This document shows positions 16,417 through 23,250 of a stretch of 64,000 nucleotides of DNA, piece by piece. The stretch comes from Pedobacter sp. ok626 (GTDB taxonomy: Bacteria > Bacteroidota > Bacteroidia > Sphingobacteriales > Sphingobacteriaceae): contig NZ_FNEX01000011.1 in assembly GCF_900100435.1 (NCBI RefSeq), positions 175,508 through 239,507 of the forward strand, read 5' to 3'. The translations under genes and the position numbers were made by a program. Below the pieces are notes generated by a model. The model saw only the letters and a program-made list of their open reading frames with translations, searched no databases and was not told the DNA's origin. Position 1 is the stretch's first letter; every line of letters begins with the position of its first letter.

Positions 16417-16624
16417 CTTTCTATTAAACCCTTTATATTTCAAAAACTCTTTTCGCATAAAACGAACTGCGCGGCTCATTTGTACCTTTGCATTATTTTC
16501 TGAAATATTAAGAATTGCTGCGATCTCGCTAAATTTATACTCTTTTTCTAAGCGCATAAGTACAATGTGCTGTCCACGCTGTGGAAACTTTTGTGTAATC
16601 CAGTATTATATTTTCTTCAATCAT
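16411..16624 (-). pseudogene. Remnant of an RNA polymerase sigma factor (region 4)
   Basis: Read on the minus strand, one frame gives FPQRGQHIVLMRLEKEY, then SEIAAILNISENNAKVQ and MSRAVRFMRKEFL, which is the helix-turn-helix region 4 of an ECF-type sigma-70 factor. The stop is at 16411-16413. Upstream this frame is closed by a stop (TYR-TRP preceded by TAA), while the next frame reads MIEENIILDYTK from an ATG at 16624. One frameshift near 16590 would join the two. Regions 2 and 3 are missing. About 67 residues remain, so the gene is not functional as a sigma factor. It shares its last bases with the stop region of the convergent kinase-fold gene. Confidence 0.65.
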
Positions 16625-16671
16625 AACGTACAAAAAAATGCATACCTATAAAAGATTACGTTATGATTGAA
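16616..16671. repeat. 15-bp perfect inverted repeat with flanking direct repeat
   Basis: Perfect arms at 16616-16630 and 16657-16671 with a 26-nt A/T-rich loop. An 11-bp direct repeat (GAAACTTTTGT) lies at 16584-16594 and 16669-16679, bracketing the broken 5' end of the sigma remnant. No T-run and no recognised element; it may mark a past rearrangement or a small mobile-element footprint. Confidence 0.55.
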
Positions 16672-17028
16672 ACTTTTGTTGTTTTTGGTAAACATTCAAT
16701 TATACTAGAAGTTTATGATCGAAGAATTAATTACTCGTTCTGGGAATTTGGTAATCAATTTCTACAAATGGATGCGATTTGAAAAATTACTTAATTAAAT
16801 CTATAGTTAATTTTTTAGATATTTTTTTTATTTAAAGTTTCTAATGATATTTGGCTAGAGGTTATAGCCCTGAATTTAGACCAAAATATCAAGCCAATGA
16901 ACTAAAGAAATATAAACAACCTATCAATTACTTCTTAAATGAGGTATTAATTTAAAGAGTCTCGAATGCTCAAATTCTCACAATTAATGAACCGAGGCAA
17001 TAGATTAAACCCATAACAAATATTGTTG
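16672..17028 (+). other. A/T-rich stretch without a convincing gene
   Basis: This stretch contains a 39-codon open frame (16663-16782, beginning in the right arm of the inverted repeat) and a 35-codon stop-to-stop frame (16848-16955) ending in PINYFLNEVLI. Neither has a start signal or family match that can be recognised. They may be decayed gene fragments. Nothing else is visible before the promoter at 17029. Confidence 0.35.
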
Positions 17029-17036
17029 TACTTTTG
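17029..17036 (+). promoter_or_regulatory. Predicted -7 box upstream of a structured leader
   Basis: TACTTTTG fits TAnnTTTG. There is no clear TTTG at the usual distance upstream. The predicted transcript start, about 17042, falls exactly at the beginning of the RNA structure described next. Confidence 0.45.
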
Positions 17037-17040
17037 ACGG

Positions 17041-17166
17041 TGCGCTATAGTGTTATGGGGCTATTGTAATCCGTGTTCAAGGTCGTGAGAAGCCGAGCGT
17101 TGCGGATTTACTTTAGGCCCCTAATACTAAGCGCATCTTCATTTTTAACCCGATCTGTGGTTAAAA
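17041..17166 (+). ncRNA. Predicted structured RNA or long structured 5' leader
   Basis: The first ~95 nt after the predicted promoter can fold into one long stem: TGCGC (17041-17045) with GCGCA (17131-17135), a TAGTGTTA/TAATACTA helix with one wobble pair, GGGGC (17057-17061) with GCCCC (17117-17121), an internal loop, then AATCCG (17068-17073) with CGGATT (17103-17108) and a 29-nt apical region. A second hairpin has a perfect 8-bp stem (17143-17150 and 17159-17166). A CTCGCGAG palindrome follows near 17193. An orphan ORF starts at 17236. It does not match tmRNA, RNase P, SRP or common riboswitch signatures that I can recall. It could be a cis-acting leader or an independent small RNA. Confidence 0.5.
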
Positions 17167-17235
17167 CCGATCTCTAAGCCTACTGCTAAAATCTCGCGAG
17201 GGACTCCTATTATCAACTGTTTAACAAACAATAAT

Positions 17236-17682
17236 ATGGAACTCAACGACGAAGAAAACAACGAAAGCCTTTATTTTATTCTGGAACCAAATGCCGAAAC
17301 GGACATCCCTGTCCATGTAGTTTTTGATGACGCATTTGCCGCTAAAGCCTATTTCAACAGGTTTCGAACATTTAGCGATGCTCAGATTCTGGAATGCCGC
17401 CTTAACCCAGGTTTTTACACCGATATCACCAGGGACTGTTATTTTATCCAGCTAGAGAGAAATTCCGATGTATATGTGATTTCACTGGCCAATGACCTGC
17501 AGCGATCTGAACTTGCCATCAAGGAGCATTACTTTTTTGAAGGAGATCAAATTTGCATTTATCTGATGGCATCATGCGAAGAGGAGGCTGTAAAAGCGGC
17601 TCGCAAGATACGTGATAAGGCTATTGCAAACAATGAGTTTGTAAGCAAGCAGAGTTTAGGGCAAATTTTGGGAAGAGCCTGA
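17236..17682 (+). CDS. Hypothetical protein
   Basis: 148-residue soluble, acidic protein that I do not recognise. It has no signal peptide and no membrane segment. The central part (about 40-115) alternates strands and helices, with several Cys, Phe and Tyr residues; a C-terminal helix rich in Ala, Lys and Glu (EEEAVKAARKIRDKAIANNE) ends the protein. The ATG follows a predicted structured leader of about 190 nt, and the gene is followed by a large palindromic region. The codon use resembles that of the neighbours. The reading frame is clean and the position behind a promoter makes a real gene likely, but function is unknown. Confidence 0.7.
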   Translation: MELNDEENNESLYFILEPNAETDIPVHVVFDDAFAAKAYFNRFRTFSDAQILECRLNPGFYTDITRDCYFIQLERNSDVYVISLANDLQRSELAIKEHYFFEGDQICIYLMASCEEEAVKAARKIRDKAIANNEFVSKQSLGQILGRA

Positions 17683-17696
17683 AATGGCTTTGTCAG

Positions 17697-17899
17697 GCAA
17701 TGAAATAAATAGGGGATAAATAGGGAATAAGTAGAGGTAAAATAGGGGGTTGCTTTAGCCTTGCTTTAGGGTTGGCTTAGGGTTGCTTTACCCTTGACTT
17801 ACCCTAGGGGTAAAGCAACCCTAAAGCAAGGGTAAGGCAACCCTAAGGCAACCCGCTACTCATTCCCTATTTATCCCCTACTTATTCCCTTGTCATTGC
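17697..17899. repeat. ~200-bp imperfect palindrome made of iterated short words
   Basis: The outer arms pair GCAATGA (17697-17703) with TCATTGC (17893-17899) and AATAGGGGATAAATAGGGAA with its near-complement in 17867-17890. Inside, variants of GGGTTGCTTTAG repeat on the left (17746-17793) and complementary variants on the right (17808-17853). The innermost stem is a perfect 14-bp pair (17780-17793 and 17808-17821) with a 14-nt loop. The whole region could fold into one giant hairpin. It separates the convergent orphan gene and GH3 gene and may terminate both. A similar structure with other words is found near 63.2 kb. Confidence 0.8.
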
Positions 17900-17969
17900 A
17901 GAAGCATGCCTTGTCCTGATATTACTTGTTGATTTAGGCTAACTCCACCTAGGTTCAGGCTAGTTATTC

Positions 17970-20285
17970 CTAATTTTGTTTGTTTAGAGGTGATAAAACA
18001 AATTTCGTTTCCATTACATCTCTGGAATTGCCTCCGATATAGATTTTGAAATCACCAGGCTCGGCAATAAATTTTAAAGCAGTATTGTAGAATTTCAAAT
18101 CCTCTTCAGTGATTTTAAAAATTACTGTTTTACTTTCTCCGGGTTTTAAACTGATTTTTTGAAAAGCTTTCAGCTCTTTAACGGGGCGGGTAGAGCTGCC
18201 TACAAGATCCTGAATATATAACTGCACGACTTCTTTGCCTTCGAAAGCTCCTGTATTTTTTACCTCAATACTGGCAATGATGGATTCACCAGTTTTAAAG
18301 CTGGTTTTGCTTAGTTTTAAATTGCTGTAAGCAAAAGTAGTGTAACTTAAGCCGTATCCAAATGGATAAAGCGGATCGTTGCTTACATCAAGGTAATTGG
18401 AACGGAATTTACTAAACCATTTGCCCTCTTCTAATGGCCTACCTGTACTTTTGTGTGCATAATATAGCGGAACTTGACCTACATTTTGAGGGAAGGTCGC
18501 CGTCAGTTTTCCAGATGGGTTTACTGTGCCAAACAAAACATCTGGAATAGCATTCGCAGCTTCAGTACCGCCAAACCAAACATTTAAAATCGCAGGTACA
18601 TTTTCATTTTCCCATTTCAAAGCCAAAGGTCTGCCGGTAAATAAGACTAGCACCATCGGTTTACCCGTTTTAAGTAAAGCCTGCAACAAATGTTTTTGTA
18701 CCTCAGGGATTTCAATATTTGTTCTGCTGGAGGCCTCACCACTCATCTCTGAGCTTTCGCCCAATGCAGCGACCACTACATCAGCTTGTTGAGCTAGTTT
18801 TACAGCTTCAGCGATAATTTCTGCTTCAGGACGATTATCGCGTGGGATATCCCGGCCAAACATAGTTCCCCTTTCCTGGTATTGAGCATCAGCAAGCAAA
18901 TTAGAGCCTAGACTATGTAAGATTTTAACTTCGGTACCTGCTGCTGCCTGCATTCCTTGTAAAAGAGATTTGGTGTTGGCCAAGTCGCTATTTACACTCC
19001 AGGTGCCTGGCATATTGGAACCAGTATTGGCTAAAGGTCCTATTAAAGCAATGGTGCCAGTTTTTTTTAAGGGTAGGATCTGTTGGTCATTTTTTAAAAG
19101 CACAAAAGACTCGCTAGCTGCTTTCCGGGCAAACGCAAGGTGTTCTGGTTTTAGAATCTCTGTTTTTGCTCTTTCTTCATTGCAATAACGGAAAGGATCC
19201 TCAAACAAGCCAAGTTTGTATTTGGCTTCCAGTACAAGGCGACAAGCCTCGTCAACCCTTTGTTGTTTTACCTTGCCTTGCTGAACTGATTTTTTAAGCG
19301 TGGTTAAAAAGCCTTCGCCAACCATATCCATATCTACGCCTGCATTTAAAGATAAAGCCGAAACAGTTTGAAGATCACCCAGACCATGGTCTATCAATTC
19401 GTTTACGGCAGTATAATCGGTAACAACCATACCTTTAAAACCCCATTGCTTGCGCAATAGATCCGTCATTAACCATTTGTTGGCCGTTGCCGGAACACCA
19501 TTGATGTCGTTAAAAGAAGTCATAATGCTACCCGCTCCAGCATCAAGGGCAGCTTTGTAAGGTGGCAAATACTCATTGTACATACGATCCAGACTCATGT
19601 CTGTTGTGTTGTAATCCCTTCCTGCCTCTGCAGCGCCATATAAAGCAAAATGCTTTACACAGGCCATCATGGTATTGTATTTCGAGAGATCATCGCCCTG
19701 GTAGCCTTTAACCATTGCCTTTGCAATTTGTGATCCGAGGTAGGTGTCTTCTCCGGAACCCTCAGAGATACGGCCCCAGCGTGGATCCCTGGAAATATCG
19801 ACCATAGGGGAGAAGGTCCAGTTTATTCCGTCGGCAGTGGCTTCAATAGCAGCAATGCGGGCTGTTTTTTCTATTAATGCCATATCCCAGGTACAGGAAA
19901 GGGCAAGTGGAATAGGGAAGGTGGTTTTATAACCATGAATCACATCCTGACCAAATATAATGGGTATTTTTAGTCGGGTTTGTTGAACTGCAATTTCCTG
20001 CGCCCGACGGATGCGCGAAGGAGTAGTCATGCTGAAAATGCCGCCTACCTGTCCTTTTTTTATCTTGCTTTCCACATCTGTACTTACAGCAGATCCAGTG
20101 GTGGCTTCACCTCCTGTCAGTAAATTTAGCTGCCCTATTTTTTCATCTAGTGTCATTTTCGACATCAGGTTGTTGAGGAAAGTGTCCATTTTTTTGTTGG
20201 TCGAAGGAACTGCCTTTTTCTGTTGCCCAAAACCGGTGTTAACGGCCAGGAGCAGGGATAGGGAAAGTAAGGATAGGAATTTCAT
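17970..20285 (-). CDS. bglX: Glycoside hydrolase family 3 beta-glucosidase (BglX-like)
   Basis: Periplasmic exo-acting beta-glucosidase, 771 residues, with a signal peptide (1-20, ending TGFG/QQ). The GH3 N-terminal barrel shows FGQDVIHGY (111-119), SRDPRWGRISEGSGEDTYLG, the conserved KH pair (211-212) and the probable nucleophile Asp290 in VVTDYTA. The C-terminal alpha/beta domain and a fibronectin-III-like domain (from about residue 660, with KEVVQLYIQDL) follow, a standard BglX layout. It is the last gene of the SusC/SusD/GH144 locus, 23 bases after the GH144 gene. Close relatives in beta-1,2-glucan loci cleave sophorose and short beta-1,2-glucans to glucose; that specificity is inferred from the neighbour. 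Confidence 0.92.
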   Translation of the reverse strand: MKFLSLLSLSLLLAVNTGFGQQKKAVPSTNKKMDTFLNNLMSKMTLDEKIGQLNLLTGGEATTGSAVSTDVESKIKKGQVGGIFSMTTPSRIRRAQEIAVQQTRLKIPIIFGQDVIHGYKTTFPIPLALSCTWDMALIEKTARIAAIEATADGINWTFSPMVDISRDPRWGRISEGSGEDTYLGSQIAKAMVKGYQGDDLSKYNTMMACVKHFALYGAAEAGRDYNTTDMSLDRMYNEYLPPYKAALDAGAGSIMTSFNDINGVPATANKWLMTDLLRKQWGFKGMVVTDYTAVNELIDHGLGDLQTVSALSLNAGVDMDMVGEGFLTTLKKSVQQGKVKQQRVDEACRLVLEAKYKLGLFEDPFRYCNEERAKTEILKPEHLAFARKAASESFVLLKNDQQILPLKKTGTIALIGPLANTGSNMPGTWSVNSDLANTKSLLQGMQAAAGTEVKILHSLGSNLLADAQYQERGTMFGRDIPRDNRPEAEIIAEAVKLAQQADVVVAALGESSEMSGEASSRTNIEIPEVQKHLLQALLKTGKPMVLVLFTGRPLALKWENENVPAILNVWFGGTEAANAIPDVLFGTVNPSGKLTATFPQNVGQVPLYYAHKSTGRPLEEGKWFSKFRSNYLDVSNDPLYPFGYGLSYTTFAYSNLKLSKTSFKTGESIIASIEVKNTGAFEGKEVVQLYIQDLVGSSTRPVKELKAFQKISLKPGESKTVIFKITEEDLKFYNTALKFIAEPGDFKIYIGGNSRDVMETKFVLSPLNKQN

Positions 20286-20308
20286 TATGTGTGTGCTTGT
20301 ATGTTCTT

Positions 20309-21688
20309 TTATTGTTTTACTGATGGAGGCAAGGCCGAACTCGTAAAACCAAGTTTATTTAAGCCTTTTTGTATTTCTGGACTGCTCATAAAGAGTTTCC
20401 ACAGCAGACCACTGCGATAATTTTCAATCATCACAATAATAGGTCCCTGATCTATGGCCAGATGCGATTTTGCATACCAGTTGTGCTGTTCGCTAAAGGC
20501 ATCAACAAAGCCATATTCACTCCATATTTTATTGCCGAGATCTTCATAGAAATGCCTCAATGCTTGCATAGAATATTCGGGGGTATAAGGGAAGGCAGAT
20601 AGGGCTGCTGTAGGCGTAATTACACCTAGGTCTTCATTGGGCGAATGGGCTGCGTAACCCTGCCAGCTATCGCTAGCCGTTAGCCCCCAGCTGTTTGGTC
20701 CGTAGCCTTTGTATTGTTTTGGATTTGCAAGGCAATAGGCCCTGTTTACTAGTGTATGATTTTTGTTCTGCTCCCAGTAATCGGCATACCGGTCTTTCAA
20801 TCCCCTTGGGTCCAATCCTAAAAAGGAATAATGGGAAAAAAATAGAGGACCACCATTGTCAAAGCCGAGCGGTAACTTATGCCCATAAAATTCTTTACCA
20901 TTCAAAAAGAAATTGCTTTGTGCCCAGCCTCTGTGGTAAACAGCAGCCGATACCGGATATCTTGTTGCAGAAGCTGCGAGTACGTAAGTAATGAGGCATT
21001 CATTGTATCCCCTTAGTGGAAAATTCATTGCCCAGCCATTGTTTGGACTCCAGTGCCAGTACAATACTTCTTCTCCCCCTTTAGTAAACCAATCCCATTC
21101 TACTTCATCCCAGAGCCAGGTTATGCGGTTCCTCAACTCACTTTCTACCGGGTTATCTGCATTGAAATATTGTTTGGCAGTTAGTAAGCCCTGGAATAGA
21201 AAAGATGATTCGACCAGGTCGGCTCCGTCGTCTTTGCGACTAAATGGGATGGTTTTGCCTGTTGTGCCATTAAGCCAATGTGGGAATACACCATGGTAAG
21301 CATCGGCTTTAGCTAAAAATTTAACCATTTTTAACAGATACGCGGATGCGCTGTCGCGATTGATCCATTTTCGGTCAGTAGCCACGATAGTTGCCATAAT
21401 TCCAAACCCTGTGCCTCCTGTGGTTACCACTTCATCCCCATAGCCAAAGGCAACATTACTACGTTCACGCGCCATGCCGCTAACCGGATGACCAAAATTC
21501 CAGAAATATCTAAAGGTTTGTTTTTGCACAAGATCCAATAGTTGATCATCACTTAATCCCTTCTGGATTTTTAATTGTGAAGGAATATTTTTTGTGTTGT
21601 TTTTTTGCGCCTTCGCAGGCTGCGGAACTATTATTGAACAGGATGTGAGCACCAGAAAAAGTACTGTAAAAAGTCTGCCTTTTGCCAT
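20309..21688 (-). CDS. GH144-type glucoamylase-fold protein, probable endo-beta-1,2-glucanase (lipoprotein)
   Basis: 459 residues with a lipobox ending at Cys17 (LTSC), so surface or periplasmic lipoprotein. The (alpha/alpha)6 'Glycoamylase' domain is recognised by QKQTFRYFWNFGHPVSGMAR, GTGFGIMATIVA, a WYWHW-like stretch (YWHWSPNNGWAMN), GYNECLITY and LAIDQGPIIVMIENYRSG. In Bacteroidota this family is GH144, whose characterised members cut beta-1,2-glucan. The gene sits between susD and the GH3 beta-glucosidase in a single locus. The combination supports beta-1,2-glucan as target, though old annotations of this family call it glucoamylase without evidence. Confidence 0.85.
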   Translation of the reverse strand: MAKGRLFTVLFLVLTSCSIIVPQPAKAQKNNTKNIPSQLKIQKGLSDDQLLDLVQKQTFRYFWNFGHPVSGMARERSNVAFGYGDEVVTTGGTGFGIMATIVATDRKWINRDSASAYLLKMVKFLAKADAYHGVFPHWLNGTTGKTIPFSRKDDGADLVESSFLFQGLLTAKQYFNADNPVESELRNRITWLWDEVEWDWFTKGGEEVLYWHWSPNNGWAMNFPLRGYNECLITYVLAASATRYPVSAAVYHRGWAQSNFFLNGKEFYGHKLPLGFDNGGPLFFSHYSFLGLDPRGLKDRYADYWEQNKNHTLVNRAYCLANPKQYKGYGPNSWGLTASDSWQGYAAHSPNEDLGVITPTAALSAFPYTPEYSMQALRHFYEDLGNKIWSEYGFVDAFSEQHNWYAKSHLAIDQGPIIVMIENYRSGLLWKLFMSSPEIQKGLNKLGFTSSALPPSVKQ

Positions 21689-21701
21689 AATTATTATTGC
21701 T

Positions 21702-21732
21702 AAAAAAGGCTGCTGACCAAAATCAGCAGCCT
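21702..21732 (-). terminator. Intrinsic terminator/attenuator between susD and the GH144 gene
   Basis: A perfect 10-bp stem (21707-21716 and 21723-21732, 6-nt loop) is followed by six T residues on the minus strand. It lies 16 bases past the susD stop, inside the locus, so the enzyme genes are probably expressed by partial read-through. Confidence 0.88.
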
Positions 21733-21748
21733 ACAGTTCATTTGTTCT

Positions 21749-23239
21749 TTAGAAGCCTGGGTTTTGAGTAAGGACCCCGCCACTCAAGTCAATTTCAGTC
21801 TGCGGAATTGGCCATACTTCATTACGACCGGCTTTCCATCCTTTAGGACCAAAAACTTCAGTTCCGCGTCCTTGACGAATCACGTCGAAATAGCGGTCAA
21901 ACTCCATTGCAAATTCAACACGTCTTTCTCTGTAAATTGCTTTTCTCATTTCATTCTGATCGGTTGTAGTTACCTTAGGTAGAATGGCCGTATTTCCTTG
22001 ACGAGCCCTTAGTCTAACCTGTTCCAGAGAAGAGATCGCCTGACCACTATTGTTTAGTTCGTTGGCGGCCTCAGCATTCATCAGTAATACATCGGAATAG
22101 CGAAGCATACGTACATTTTGTTGTGCACCTTCGTTAAAGCCTGATACAAACAAGGAGAAAGGAACATATGATTTCTGGTTGTACATTGGGTTATCTCCTG
22201 TTGCTGAAATCACGTCGCCCGACGGTGTAGTTTCGCCTCTGAAAATGATGGTCGCATCCCTTCTTGGGTCTCCGGTTTCATAAGCTGCTGCCAGATTGGC
22301 TGAAGGAACATTAAATCCCCATCCGCCACCGGTTACACCGCGTACACCTTGTACCTGAGAATATTGAGAATTAGAAGCATCTTTATTATTTGGCAATAAT
22401 GCACACTGGATTTCAAAAATAGATTCTACGCTATTTTCATTTTCTATCCTAAACACCTTTTCGTAGTTGGGAAGCAAGGAATAGCCCATGCCCATTACCG
22501 TATTGGTGTAAGTCATTACATCTGTCCACTTTTTAAGGTACATCGCAACTTTGGCATGTAAGGTTAATGCTGCGCCTTTTGTTACACGGCCAATATCTGT
22601 TGTTGCAGTATAAGATGGGGGCAATACAGCTGCCGCCTCATTCAGGTCTTTCTCAATTTGTGCATATACTTCTGCAACAGATGCTCTCGGAAGATTGTAG
22701 TCTGTATTTGCATCTTTAGGAACATGTAAGCGCAGCGGAACTCCTCCGAAAGCGCGTACAAGCCTGAAATAAGAAAAGGCGCGTACAAATTTAGCTTCGG
22801 CCAAATACCTTGCTTTCAGGTTCTCATCCATGGTTATGCCTGGAACATTATCCAGTACCTGGTTGGTATAATTGATATTCCGGTATTGTCCATTCCAGAA
22901 GCCTGAGATATTTCCCTGATCCGGGTCGATCGTAAACTGATCGAATTGTAAAAAGAAACTGGCATCAGATGCTGTACTTCCTTTGTCTGCATCGTCAGAG
23001 CCGATACTTTCGATAGCAATGGCCGGAAATGCAGTGTTTTCCCAGGAACGTAGGTTCCCATAAATAGCGTTTACTCCAGCTGTGGCATCATCAGCCGTTT
23101 TCCAGAAGACCGTACTTTGTTGCTTACCTTGTTCAGGAACATCCAGGAAACCTTTGTTGCAGGAAGGCAGGATACCAATGCTAAGGGCTAAACCAATACC
23201 CAAAGCTGCTGTTTTATATAGATTATTATATTGTTTCAT
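21749..23239 (-). CDS. SusD/RagB family nutrient-binding outer-membrane lipoprotein
   Basis: Surface glycan-binding lipoprotein of 496 residues. The lipobox ends at Cys27 (LPSC). The mature start CNKGFLDVPEQG and the tetratricopeptide-like region (ARYLAEAKFVRAFSYFRLVR) are standard for SusD. The C-terminal part has YSDVLLMNAEAANEL and RRVEFAMEFDRYFDVIRQG, both hallmark stretches. It forms the lid of the SusC transporter encoded 11 bases upstream. With the two glycoside hydrolases downstream, it probably binds beta-1,2-glucan or its oligosaccharides (inference). Confidence 0.95.
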   Translation of the reverse strand: MKQYNNLYKTAALGIGLALSIGILPSCNKGFLDVPEQGKQQSTVFWKTADDATAGVNAIYGNLRSWENTAFPAIAIESIGSDDADKGSTASDASFFLQFDQFTIDPDQGNISGFWNGQYRNINYTNQVLDNVPGITMDENLKARYLAEAKFVRAFSYFRLVRAFGGVPLRLHVPKDANTDYNLPRASVAEVYAQIEKDLNEAAAVLPPSYTATTDIGRVTKGAALTLHAKVAMYLKKWTDVMTYTNTVMGMGYSLLPNYEKVFRIENENSVESIFEIQCALLPNNKDASNSQYSQVQGVRGVTGGGWGFNVPSANLAAAYETGDPRRDATIIFRGETTPSGDVISATGDNPMYNQKSYVPFSLFVSGFNEGAQQNVRMLRYSDVLLMNAEAANELNNSGQAISSLEQVRLRARQGNTAILPKVTTTDQNEMRKAIYRERRVEFAMEFDRYFDVIRQGRGTEVFGPKGWKAGRNEVWPIPQTEIDLSGGVLTQNPGF

Positions 23240-23250
23240 GATATTGCAGA

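Noticed and set aside
16663..16782. 39-codon frame starting in the inverted repeat
   Set aside because: Start overlaps the repeat arm, there is no promoter or family, and the area looks like decayed sequence.
17697..17899. CRISPR array
   Set aside because: Repeats are short, variable and arranged as one palindrome, without unique spacers of constant length; no cas gene is present.
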